A stretch of 33,473 bases of DNA from Pseudomonadota bacterium. Lineage in GTDB: Bacteria; Pseudomonadota; Alphaproteobacteria; Caulobacterales; Caulobacteraceae. The notes below the pieces were generated by a model that ran no database searches, was not told the DNA's origin, and was given only the letters and a program-made list of their open reading frames with translations. Numbering within the stretch: position 1 is the first letter of the stretch; every line of letters starts with the position of its first letter. Below, piece after piece: positions 15,981 to 24,060 of this stretch. The stretch covers positions 1 through 33,473 of the forward strand of contig CAUJHW010000026.1 in NCBI GenBank assembly GCA_963205005.1. The letters run 5' to 3'. Made by a program: the position numbers and the translations under genes.

Positions 15981-17593
15981 GAAACCTCCTGGCCGCCGCC
16001 GCCGCCCGGATGGGCCTGGCCTCCCGGCGTCCGCCGCGCGGGTCCGACGCCGCGATCGCCGCGCGGGCCTTCGATAGGTCCTGGTACCTGCGCACCTATC
16101 CCGACGTGGCCGAGGTGGGCTGCGATCCGCTGGAGCACTTCCTGGAATTCGGCTGGCGCGAAGGCCGCGATCCCGGCCCGGACTTCTCGGTCACCCGCTA
16201 CCTCGAGGCCTTTCCGGAAGTGGCGGCCGCGAACGTCAATCCGTTCGTCCATTTTCTCACCCACGGGCGACCGAAGGCCGCGCCGCCCGAATCGCCGCTC
16301 GGGTTCCGGTTCGAGGTGATCGAGCATCTGGAGACCGTCGACGACCGGCTGGCGCGGATCCGCTCGGCCGAGGTGGTCGTGGGCGCGGAGGCCGACCTTG
16401 GGGCGGCCCTGACCCAGTCGCGCGGCGCCCTGGCCGGGTTGCACGTCACGTTCAGCCATGACGACTTCACCGCCAACCTGGGCGGGCTGCAACTGACGAT
16501 CCAGCGCGAGGCGGCCAGGCTGGCGCAGCTGGGGCGGGACCACCTGCACCTCTACTGCGCCCGCCACTGGACTGTCGTGCGCACCGCCGACGAGCCCGAA
16601 GCCCTGGGCGTGGTCTGGAATGGCCGGGCGCTGGGCGCCTTCGAGCCGGCCGCCATCGTCAGGGTGCTGACCGCGGCCGCCGACGGTGACGCCTCCGGGC
16701 GCAGCTTCGCGATCCACAGCCTGCTGGGCCATGAACCCGACGAGGTCGCCGACATCCTCGCGGCCGCGGGCCTGCGCGAGGGCGTCTTCTGGCTGCACGA
16801 CTTCGCCAGCCTCTGCGCGGGCTTTCACCTGCTGCGCAACGAGGTCGAGGACTGCGCCGCGCCGCCGCCGGGCAGCCCGGCCTGCGGGGTCTGCATCTAT
16901 GGTCCCTGGCGCGCGCGCCACCTGCGCGGCCACGCCCGTCTGTTCGAGCGCCTCAGCCTCACCGTCGCGGCGCCCTCGCAGGTGACCCTGGACCTGTGGC
17001 GCCGCAGCACCGACCTGCCGGCGGCGGCCACCGCCGTCCTGCCACACGCCCTGCTGGCGCTGAGGGGGCCCGCGCCGGTCCCATCCCTCAAGCGAGCCTT
17101 CCGGATCGGCTATGCGGGTCTGCCGGTGGCCCACAAGGGCTGGCCCGCCTTCCGGGCGCTGGCGGCGCGGTTCGGGAACGATCCGCGCTATGAGTTCATC
17201 CACCTGGGCGCGCGGCGCGATCCCGCCATGCCGTTCCGGTTCGAACAGGTTTCCGGCGGCCCCGCGGCGCCGCGGGCCATGCAGGACGCCCTGCTGGCGG
17301 CCGAGGTCGATGCGGTGCTCGTCTGGCCGCTCTGCCGCGAGACCTTCTCGTTCGTGGCCTACGAGGCGGTGGCCGCCGGCTGCGCGGTGATCACCGGCCC
17401 GGACAGCGGCAATGTCGCCGCCTTCGTCGCCGAAACCGGCCATGGCCAGGTCCTGCCGGACGAGGCCGCCCTGGCCGCAGCCTTCGAGAGCGGGACGATC
17501 CTGCAACTTGCCCGCGCGCGGCGGCGTCCCATGCTTTATGACCTCATCTACAGCGCGCTCACCCTCGACCTGGCGAAGACGCCAACCTCATGA
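15977..17593 (+). CDS. GT4-like glycosyltransferase with two N-terminal repeats, paralogue of the preceding gene
   Basis: A 538-residue paralogue of the upstream enzyme. It has two repeat copies: WYLRTYPDVAEVGCDPLEHF from residue 36 and RYLEAFPEVAAANVNPFVHF from about residue 73. The first is followed by GWREGRDP; the second has lost the EGR end. The glycosyltransferase part is nearly collinear with its neighbour: TFSHDDFTANLGGLQL, RDHLHLY, FWLHDFASLCAGFHL, DCAAPPPGSPACGVC, VAHKGWP, and the EX7E segment CRETFSFVAYEA. The gene starts at the ATG overlapping the previous stop (ATGA at 15977-15980). The pair most likely arose by tandem duplication followed by change in repeat number. They may add successive sugars, or act on different acceptors (inference). 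Confidence 0.85.
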   Translation: MRNLLAAAAARMGLASRRPPRGSDAAIAARAFDRSWYLRTYPDVAEVGCDPLEHFLEFGWREGRDPGPDFSVTRYLEAFPEVAAANVNPFVHFLTHGRPKAAPPESPLGFRFEVIEHLETVDDRLARIRSAEVVVGAEADLGAALTQSRGALAGLHVTFSHDDFTANLGGLQLTIQREAARLAQLGRDHLHLYCARHWTVVRTADEPEALGVVWNGRALGAFEPAAIVRVLTAAADGDASGRSFAIHSLLGHEPDEVADILAAAGLREGVFWLHDFASLCAGFHLLRNEVEDCAAPPPGSPACGVCIYGPWRARHLRGHARLFERLSLTVAAPSQVTLDLWRRSTDLPAAATAVLPHALLALRGPAPVPSLKRAFRIGYAGLPVAHKGWPAFRALAARFGNDPRYEFIHLGARRDPAMPFRFEQVSGGPAAPRAMQDALLAAEVDAVLVWPLCRETFSFVAYEAVAAGCAVITGPDSGNVAAFVAETGHGQVLPDEAALAAAFESGTILQLARARRRPMLYDLIYSALTLDLAKTPTS

Positions 17594-18618
17594 AAACACT
17601 CTGCTATACCAGCTTCACCTTCTCGTATCTCAACCGGGCGCGGGTGTTGTTCAAGACGCTGCGCCAGCACCACCCGGACTGGGAGCTGGCGGCCCTGATC
17701 ACCGACAGGCCGCCGGAGGGGTTCGACTTCGACCCGGCGCAGGAGCCCTTCGACCGCCTGGTCTGGGCCAGCGACCTGAACATCCCGAACTTCCAGAGCT
17801 GGCTGTTCAAGCACGACGTGGTCGAGGTCTGCACGGCGGTGAAGGGGCCCTTCCTCCACCAGGCCTGCGGCTGGGGCTTCGACGCGGTGATCTACATGGA
17901 TCCCGACACCGCGGCCCTCGGCAGCCTGGCGCCGCTGGAAGCCTGGCTCGAGGACCACGACATCCTGCTGACGCCGCATCTGGTCGATCCCAACGAGGAC
18001 CACGCGGCGATCCTCGACAATGACCTGTCGGCCTCGCGCACGGGCATCTTCAACCTTGGCTTCGTGGCGATCCGCACGACAGGGGAGGGCGCCCGGTTCG
18101 CGAAGTGGTGGAACGACCGGCTGCTCTCGTACTGCTACGACGACATGCCCAACGGCCTGTTCGTGGACCAGCGCTGGTGCGACCACGTGCCGGCCCTGTT
18201 TGACAGGCTGAAGATCGTCCGCGATCCCGGCTACAACGTCGCCAGCTGGAACCTCTCGACCCGCAAGATCACCGTGGAGAAGGACGGGCGGATCACCGTC
18301 AACGGCGTGCCGCTGCGCTTCTGGCACTTCACCAAGCTGGGCGCCGTGGGGGATTCCATGACCCGCCGTTATGCGGGCCGCAACTTCCCGGTCTACGAGA
18401 TCTGGAGCTGGTACAAGCGCGAGGTGACCGCGGCGACCGATCCTGCGATTCCAGAGCGCTGGTGGGCCTACGGGACCTATGGGGATGGCGCGCCGATTCC
18501 GAAGGCCGACCGGGTGCTCTACCGCGAGCGCGGCGACCTGCAGCAGGCGTTCCCCGATCCCTTCGCCTCCGGCCCTGGCAGCTATCAGGAATGGCTCGTA
18601 GCCGAGGGTGGCCGATGA
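17590..18618 (+). CDS. GT8-like glycosyltransferase
   Basis: A 342-residue soluble protein with a GT-A-type fold signature: an N-terminal MKTLCYTSFTFSYLNRAR strand-loop, the DxD-type metal site YMDPDTAAL (Asp104, Asp106), FNLGFVAIR in the middle and FVDQRWCDHVPALF, then LRFWHFTKLG near 240-250. The middle and C-terminal blocks resemble GT8/nucleotide-diphospho-sugar transferases that occur beside surface-glycan genes. No membrane segment is seen. It overlaps its neighbours by ATGA on both sides, so it is made with the two repeat-bearing enzymes and the repeat-only protein. Sugar specificity cannot be assigned. Confidence 0.8.
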   Translation: MKTLCYTSFTFSYLNRARVLFKTLRQHHPDWELAALITDRPPEGFDFDPAQEPFDRLVWASDLNIPNFQSWLFKHDVVEVCTAVKGPFLHQACGWGFDAVIYMDPDTAALGSLAPLEAWLEDHDILLTPHLVDPNEDHAAILDNDLSASRTGIFNLGFVAIRTTGEGARFAKWWNDRLLSYCYDDMPNGLFVDQRWCDHVPALFDRLKIVRDPGYNVASWNLSTRKITVEKDGRITVNGVPLRFWHFTKLGAVGDSMTRRYAGRNFPVYEIWSWYKREVTAATDPAIPERWWAYGTYGDGAPIPKADRVLYRERGDLQQAFPDPFASGPGSYQEWLVAEGGR

Positions 18619-19745
18619 GCGCCGATCCCGCCCCGACCCTGCTGGACAAGGCCCGCGCCGTCGCCGCCCGCGTCGGCGGCCTGAAACGCGACGCCGTGGG
18701 CGCCCACCGGCTGGCGCATCAGGCCGAGGTGCGCGAGGCGCTGACCCGCACGGAACTGACGGTGGCGCTGCATGAGTCGCTGACCCAGCGCGCACAGCTG
18801 GAGGCCCGCCTGCGGGCCGCCGCCGTCGCGGCCTACGGCCAGGCCCATCCTGGCCGTCTGCGCCGCCACAACCGGATCAGCCAGCTGGCCGACCGCATCC
18901 TGGCGCGGCTCGGGCCGCCCGGCCGGGCGCTGGTCTTCGCCCGCAGCGGCGGCAGGGACGCTCTGGAGCGCCTGGCCGATCCGGCCTGGTACCTGGCGGC
19001 CAATCCCGACGTGGCGCAGCGCCGGCTGGACCCGCTGACCCACTACCTGACCACCGGCGCCCGCGAAGGCCGCTCGCCTGGCCCGCTGTTCGACGAGGCC
19101 TGGTACCGGCTGCAGAACGACGTCGAGCTGGCCGCGACCAGCCTGTCGGGCCTGGAGCACTACCTGCGAAAGGGCGCTGCCGACGGGCGCAACCCGCACC
19201 CCCTGTTCGACCTGGCCCACTACCTGGCGCAGGGGCCGTCGCTGGCCCCCGGCGAGGAGCCGGCGGCGCACTACCTGCGCGAGGGCGGGCGGCTGGGGCT
19301 CAGCCCGCATCCGCTGTTCGACCCGGCCTGGTATATCGAGCAGGCGCCCGACGCCGCCGGGACCCCGGCGCTGATCCACTATCTGGGCGCGGGCTGGCGG
19401 CGTGGACTGTCGCCGCATCCGCTGTTCGACACCGCCTGGTACCTGGAACGCTGGCCGGACGTGACGGAGACGGGGACTCCGCCACTGGTCCACTTCGCGA
19501 CCCTGGGCGGCTTCGAGGGGCGCAGCCCCGGGCCCTGGTTCGACCTGGACCACTACGTCGCGCAGAGGGGCGCGGCCCGGCCGCCGGGGCTGAATCCGCT
19601 GGTGGACTACCTGCAGGGCGGGGCCTGGGAGACCAGCGAGGCGCGGGCAGGGTTCCCGACCGCCGCCTATATCGCTGCCCGGCCCGACCTGGTTCGCGCC
19701 GGTGTCACGCCGCTGGAACACTGGGCGCGACGCGCGGGTCGCTGA
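18615..19745 (+). CDS. Seven-copy PDV/EGR repeat protein without catalytic domain
   Basis: A 376-residue protein. Residues 1-110 are alanine- and arginine-rich and helical, probably partly coiled coil. From residue 125 to the end there are seven consecutive copies of the repeat carried by the two glycosyltransferases upstream, beginning at residues 125, 163, 202, 239, 275, 313 and 351 (period 36-39). Copy 1 reads WYLAANPDVAQRRLDPLTHY, followed by GAREGRSP. Middle copies end in LSPHPLFD and start with AWY or HY. No glycosyltransferase, hydrolase or signal sequence can be seen. The start is the ATG at 18615, overlapping the GT8-like stop. As a repeat-only companion of repeat-bearing enzymes it may be a scaffold, a chain-length or acceptor-binding protein (inference). 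I know of no assigned function for it. Confidence 0.8.
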   Translation: MSADPAPTLLDKARAVAARVGGLKRDAVGAHRLAHQAEVREALTRTELTVALHESLTQRAQLEARLRAAAVAAYGQAHPGRLRRHNRISQLADRILARLGPPGRALVFARSGGRDALERLADPAWYLAANPDVAQRRLDPLTHYLTTGAREGRSPGPLFDEAWYRLQNDVELAATSLSGLEHYLRKGAADGRNPHPLFDLAHYLAQGPSLAPGEEPAAHYLREGGRLGLSPHPLFDPAWYIEQAPDAAGTPALIHYLGAGWRRGLSPHPLFDTAWYLERWPDVTETGTPPLVHFATLGGFEGRSPGPWFDLDHYVAQRGAARPPGLNPLVDYLQGGAWETSEARAGFPTAAYIAARPDLVRAGVTPLEHWARRAGR

Positions 19746-20514
19746 ACGCGTCCGCCAGCCCCACCTCGCCCAGACGCCGGCGGATCTCGTCGTAGTATTC
19801 CGGCACGTAGTGGAACGGGCTCAGCCCCCAGCGGTGGGCCGGGTCGGCCAGGCGGAAGGCGTCGGCCTCGATGACATGCATCGGCGGCATCAGCTTCAGG
19901 AACGCCGATTCCTGACGCTCCAGGAGCCGGTTGTAGGCCTCGATGTCGGCGGACCGGCCGCTGATGATCTCGACGTCGCGAATCGGCGCCAGGTCTCCGC
20001 CGGCCAGCCGCTGCAGGCTTGCCCAGCGCGCCGAATGCAGGATCGGGACCGCCCGCCGCAGCTCGGTGCCGCGGACCAGGGCGGCGAAGGCGCCGGCCGC
20101 CTCCGTCCACAGCCGGTCGCATGCGGCCGACAGTCGCGGCACTTCCCGCAGGCCGCGGAACGCCCCCTTGGCGAGGTAGCCGCTGCGGGCCAGCTCGGCG
20201 CTGTAGGTGGCCAGACCTTCGCGCGTCGAAACCAGGTCGAAACGTTCGTCGATGAAATCGAAGATCAGATGGGTCGGCTGGAAGGCCACGAGCCGGGACA
20301 GGGCGGTCTTCTGGAGGTCAGCCAGCAGGGCGTTGTGCTCATGCTGGTGCAGATCGCCCGGCAGGCCGCGCCCGGGGCGGAATCCGGCGACAGACGGCGC
20401 GAACAGGCTTGGGAGGCTGGTCCTGGACACATACAGCAGATGCTCGGCCCCTCCGCCACGGATTGGCCACAGGTCGCGGGTAATGCAGCTGCCGACAATC
20501 GCGATCTTCGGCAT
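19705..20514 (-). CDS. DUF6270-like protein
   Basis: A 269-residue protein resembling DUF6270, found in polysaccharide gene clusters. The N-terminus PKIAIVGSCITRD (GSC at 8-10) and the C-terminal block HRWGLSPFHYVPEYYDEI give the family its look; the arrangement recalls SGNH-type hydrolases or acyltransferases, but that link is my inference. THLIFDFIDERFDLV is another recognisable block near residues 95-110. The start is the ATG at 20514, preceded by GGGAGA. Its 3' end overlaps that of the repeat-only gene by 41 bases on the opposite strand, the only long convergent overlap in the window. It is divergent from the type I exporter gene. Confidence 0.7.
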   Translation of the reverse strand: MPKIAIVGSCITRDLWPIRGGGAEHLLYVSRTSLPSLFAPSVAGFRPGRGLPGDLHQHEHNALLADLQKTALSRLVAFQPTHLIFDFIDERFDLVSTREGLATYSAELARSGYLAKGAFRGLREVPRLSAACDRLWTEAAGAFAALVRGTELRRAVPILHSARWASLQRLAGGDLAPIRDVEIISGRSADIEAYNRLLERQESAFLKLMPPMHVIEADAFRLADPAHRWGLSPFHYVPEYYDEIRRRLGEVGLADAFSDPRVAPSVPAA

Positions 20515-20727
20515 GGGTCTCCCGGGTGCGAATGGCGTTCGTTCACGCGTTCCTAGCACGGGGAATCGGTGGTTGAGTCGCAACATTGACAAGGCCGGGA
20601 CGCCCGCGCATCTACCCCGGCCGTTCGCGGTTCGGGGGCGGGAAGCGCCTCCCGTGGCGCGCGTTCACCCTTTTCGGCAAAGTATGGTGTATCAGACGCT
20701 ACGGTCTGCAGGGACGGCTTGGGCGAA

Positions 20728-22458
20728 ATGAAATTTCTGACGTTCCTTTCGGACCTGCCGGACAACGTTCTCGGCCGCGCGCTGCGTGATGGCTACAAGC
20801 CCGCCACCGTGGCGTTCGGCTTCAGCCTGGTCTCGAACCTGCTCTATCTGGCCCTGCCGCTCTACACGTTCCAGATCTACGGCCGGGTGATGTCGAGCCA
20901 GAGCCTGGCGACGCTGATCAGCCTGACGGTCATCACCCTGTTCGTCTTCGCGATCTCCAGCGTCATCGACGACGTTCGCGCCCGCATCCTGATCAACTAC
21001 GGCGTCGCCCTGGACCAGCGTGTCTCGGGCCGGGTCTTCACCAGCCTGTTCGACGCCGCCGTCCGCGGTGAGCCGGGCGCGCGGGCCCAGGCGCTGCGCG
21101 ACCTCGACCAGTTCCGCCAGTCGCTGACCGGCATCGCCGCCGCGGCCTTCTTCGACGTGCCCTGGATCCCGGTGTTCCTGGGCGCCCTGTTCGTCATCGA
21201 CCCCCTGGTCGGCGTCGTGACCCTGGTGGGCGCCCTGATTCTCCTGGGCCTCGCCATCGCCCAGGCGCGGGCGACGCAGGCCGCCCTGCGTGACGCCAAC
21301 GACGCGGCCCTGAAGAGCTATGGCTTCACCGACGCGGCCCTGCGCAACGGCGAGGTCGTCCGCGCCATGGGCATGCTGCCGACCCTGGGGCAGGCCTGGT
21401 CGAAGTACCGCGCCATCACCATCGAGCGCGGCGCCGCCGCGGCCGAAGCGTCGAACATGTACAACGACATCATCAAGGCGGTCCGCATGGGCATGCAGGT
21501 GCTGATCGTGGCCATCGGCGCCTACCTCATCATCGAGGGCAAGATCCACTCGGGCCTGCTGTTCGCCAACATGATCCTGGCCAGCCGCGCCCTGCAGCCG
21601 ATCGAAAAGATCGTGGGTTCCTGGGATCCGCTGAACAACATGGTCCGGGCCTACGGGCGCCTGAACGGGCTGCTGTCCAAGGCCGAGGCCCCCGCGGCCG
21701 CCACCGCCCTGCCGCGCCCGCTGGGCAAGCTGTCGGCCGAGGGCGTCAACTTCGCGCCCCCCGGGATGCAGCGGCTGGTGCTGGCCAACGTCAATTTCGC
21801 CCTCGAGCCCAACGAAGTGCTCGGCGTGATCGGTCCGTCCGGCGCGGGCAAGTCGACGCTGGCCCGCCTGCTGGTCGGCATCTGGAAGCCGCTGCAGGGC
21901 GTGGTCCGCCTGGACGGCGCCGACGTGTTCACCTGGGACCGCGCCGACTTTGGCCGCTACGTCGGCTACCTGCCGCAGGACACCGAACTGTTCGCCGGCA
22001 CGGTGCGCAACAACATCGCCCGCTTCCGCGAAGGCGTCTCGGACGAGGAAGTCATCGAGGCCGCCCAGCTGGCCGGGGTGCACGACCTGATCCTGCGGAT
22101 GCCCAAGGGCTATGACACCGAGGTTGGCGAGGGCGGCACGGTGCTGTCCGCCGGCCAGCGCCAGCGCGTGGGCCTTGCCCGCGCTATGCTGGGCAAACCG
22201 GCCTTCGTGGTGCTGGACGAGCCCAACGCGGCCCTGGACGCCGAGGGCGAGGAAGCCCTGATGCGGGCCATCGACGCCATGAAGGCGAACGGCGCGACGG
22301 TGGTGATCATCTCGCACAAGCCCGGCGTGTTCCGCGCGGCCGACAAGATGCTGGTTCTGCGTGACGGTCGCGTCGAGCTGTTCGGCCCGCGCGACCAGGT
22401 CATGGCGCGACTGGTCAAGCCGGCCCAGGCCGAAGTGCGCGCGGTGGAGGCCGGCTGA
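20728..22458 (+). CDS. Type I secretion ABC exporter (PrtD/RsaD-like)
   Basis: A 576-residue fused membrane-ATPase protein of the PrtD family that exports RTX proteins with C-terminal uncleaved signals. The membrane domain spans about residues 25-310 and includes PVTRVLYLALPLY-like hydrophobic helices near the start; the ATPase domain has Walker A GPSGAGKS (369-376), signature LSAGQ (473-477) followed by RQRVGLARAML, and Walker B VVLDE (Asp497, Glu498). There is no N-terminal C39-like domain. The size equals that of Caulobacter RsaD. The start is the ATG at 20728; a TTG nine bases earlier is less likely. It overlaps the adaptor gene by one base, and the RTX substrate lies just beyond. The outer-membrane TolC-like partner is not in the window. 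Confidence 0.93.
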   Translation: MKFLTFLSDLPDNVLGRALRDGYKPATVAFGFSLVSNLLYLALPLYTFQIYGRVMSSQSLATLISLTVITLFVFAISSVIDDVRARILINYGVALDQRVSGRVFTSLFDAAVRGEPGARAQALRDLDQFRQSLTGIAAAAFFDVPWIPVFLGALFVIDPLVGVVTLVGALILLGLAIAQARATQAALRDANDAALKSYGFTDAALRNGEVVRAMGMLPTLGQAWSKYRAITIERGAAAAEASNMYNDIIKAVRMGMQVLIVAIGAYLIIEGKIHSGLLFANMILASRALQPIEKIVGSWDPLNNMVRAYGRLNGLLSKAEAPAAATALPRPLGKLSAEGVNFAPPGMQRLVLANVNFALEPNEVLGVIGPSGAGKSTLARLLVGIWKPLQGVVRLDGADVFTWDRADFGRYVGYLPQDTELFAGTVRNNIARFREGVSDEEVIEAAQLAGVHDLILRMPKGYDTEVGEGGTVLSAGQRQRVGLARAMLGKPAFVVLDEPNAALDAEGEEALMRAIDAMKANGATVVIISHKPGVFRAADKMLVLRDGRVELFGPRDQVMARLVKPAQAEVRAVEAG

Positions 22459-23846
22459 TGAAACTGGACTTCAAGCCCGGCAAGCATGACGCCGTCCGTG
22501 AGGGCTATGTGGTTCCCACCTTCGGCGGGGACGATCAGGGGCCGATGGCTCCGGAGCTGCAGAGCCGCCTGCGCAGGCCGATGATCGTCGGCGCGGTCGT
22601 GATCGGGGTGTTCGTGTTCGGCCTGGGGATCTGGGCGTCGGCCGACAAGCTGGCCACCGGCATCACCGCCATCGGCGAAGTGCGCGCCGACACCATGCGC
22701 AAGACCCTGCGCCACCGTGAAACCGGCACCGTGAAGCAGATCCTCGTCAGCGAGGGCCAGCAGGTCCGCGCCGGCCAGCCGCTGCTGCTGTTCAACGACG
22801 TCGAGGCCCGCGCCGCGGTCGATGTGCTGCAGAATCAGTACGACACCCTGATGACCCAGAGCTCGCGCTTCATGGCCGAGGCGACGGGCAAGCCGACGCT
22901 GGAGTTCCCGGCCGACATCATGTCGCGCATCGCCCAGCCGGGCGTGGCCCAGCTGGTCCGCGACCAGCAGTTCCTGTTCATGACGCGCCAGCAGCTCTTC
23001 CAGAGCCAGGCCGCCGTGCTGGGCCAGCGGGTCGAGCAGATCCAGACCCAGGTCCAGGGCCAGCAGGCGCAGCTGGAGTCGATCTCCGAGCAGCAGCGGC
23101 TGACCCAGGAGGAGCTCGACGGATACCGCAAGCTCAACGAGCAGGGCTTCGCGCCCAAGACGCTGATTCTCCGCTATGAGCGCAGCATGGCCGAGCTTGG
23201 CGGCCGCAAGGGCCAGCTGCTCTCCGAGGTCGCGCGCCTTCGCCAGCAGATGGGCGAGACGCGGATGCAGCTTTCCCAGCTCCGCAACGAGCGCCAGAGC
23301 CAGTCCGCCGAGGGCCTGCGCGATGCGCAGACCCGTCTGGCCGACATCATCCCGCGGCTCACCTCGGCCCGCCAGACGCTCGAGGCGACCATCGTCCGCT
23401 CGCCCGTCAACGGCCACATCTTCAACCTGACGCAGTTCACTGTCGGCGGCATCGTCGGCGCCGGCGAGACGATGATGGACGTGGTGCCCGTCGGCGTGCC
23501 GCTCACGGTCACGGCGATGATCAAGCCGGAGGACGTCGACGAGGTTCACGCCGGCATGCCGGCCAAGATCCGCCTGACCGGTCTGAACCAGCGTTTCAAC
23601 GAGGCGCTGGACGCAACGGTCTCGGTGGTTTCGGCTGACCGGATGACCAACGAGAAGAGCGGCGCCTCCTTCTACCGGGTCGATCTCCGAATCGATCCGA
23701 GCGAGCTCAAGAAGCTGAAGAAGGGGGTCCAGATGACCCCGGGCATGCCCGCGACGGTCACCGTCATCGGTGGCAAGCGTTCGGTCCTCAGCTACCTGAT
23801 TTCGCCGATTACCGACACGCTCGAAGACGCATTCCGCGAGCAGTAG
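22458..23846 (+). CDS. HlyD-family type I secretion adaptor (PrtE/RsaE-like)
   Basis: A 462-residue membrane-fusion protein joining the ABC exporter to an outer-membrane channel. It has a cytoplasmic N-terminus, one membrane helix at about residues 42-60, a lipoyl half-motif at GTVKQILVSEGQQVRAGQPLL-type residues just after 90, long periplasmic coiled-coil helices (about 110-310, rich in Gln) and the second lipoyl half with VRSPVNGHIFNL. The C-terminal beta-barrel region ends near VTVIGGKRSVLSYLISPI, a block diagnostic of PrtE/HlyD proteins. ATG and the previous TGA overlap by one base. A terminator follows directly, so exporter and adaptor form one transcript apart from the RTX gene. Confidence 0.93.
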   Translation: MKLDFKPGKHDAVREGYVVPTFGGDDQGPMAPELQSRLRRPMIVGAVVIGVFVFGLGIWASADKLATGITAIGEVRADTMRKTLRHRETGTVKQILVSEGQQVRAGQPLLLFNDVEARAAVDVLQNQYDTLMTQSSRFMAEATGKPTLEFPADIMSRIAQPGVAQLVRDQQFLFMTRQQLFQSQAAVLGQRVEQIQTQVQGQQAQLESISEQQRLTQEELDGYRKLNEQGFAPKTLILRYERSMAELGGRKGQLLSEVARLRQQMGETRMQLSQLRNERQSQSAEGLRDAQTRLADIIPRLTSARQTLEATIVRSPVNGHIFNLTQFTVGGIVGAGETMMDVVPVGVPLTVTAMIKPEDVDEVHAGMPAKIRLTGLNQRFNEALDATVSVVSADRMTNEKSGASFYRVDLRIDPSELKKLKKGVQMTPGMPATVTVIGGKRSVLSYLISPITDTLEDAFREQ

Positions 23847-23862
23847 CGGCGCCTGTGCCACA

Positions 23863-23893
23863 CCCGGGGGCGGTTCGCCCCGGGGGGCTTTTT
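23863..23893 (+). terminator. Terminator after the exporter-adaptor pair
   Basis: A GC-rich hairpin (23863-23872 pairing with 23876-23884, one bulged G) is followed by GGGC and five Ts (23889-23893). It separates the exporter-adaptor transcript from the RTX gene, allowing the substrate to be expressed at a different level. Confidence 0.7.
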
Positions 23894-24033
23894 CAGGTTG
23901 CGTCGTTGGCGGGGTTCCGGTACGTCTCCCATTGGGCTCGTCTAACCTACGCCGCAGCCATGCTATGGCGCTTGGGGTAATGGACCGCTGGGACTGCTCC
24001 ATCGGGGATGGGGGTCAAGCGTTCCAGGGGTCC

Positions 24034-24044
24034 GTGTGACACAC
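24034..24044. promoter_or_regulatory. GTGTGACACAC palindrome before the RTX gene
   Basis: An 11-base odd palindrome five bases upstream of the GGAGAG ribosome site of the RTX gene. The core TGTGACACA occurs again at 26212-26220 with the same five-base distance to a GGAGAG, and as TGTGCCACA at 23854-23862. It may be a regulator site or part of the leader. Function is not established. Confidence 0.35.
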
Positions 24045-24060
24045 GACTGGAGAGAATTTA

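Noticed and set aside
14076..17506. Minus-strand frames of over 500 codons opposite the two glycosyltransferase genes
   Set aside because: Gly/Arg/Gln-rich shadows caused by high GC; the plus strand has clear domains, motifs and coupled starts.
20586..20614. TTGACA as a -35 box for the exporter gene
   Set aside because: The sequence 17 bases downstream (CATCTA) is a poor -10 match, and the site is over 100 bases from the start codon; not enough to call a promoter.
20692..24002. Minus-strand frames of 541 and 630 codons opposite the exporter and adaptor
   Set aside because: Low-complexity composition and complete overlap with well-recognised type I secretion genes.
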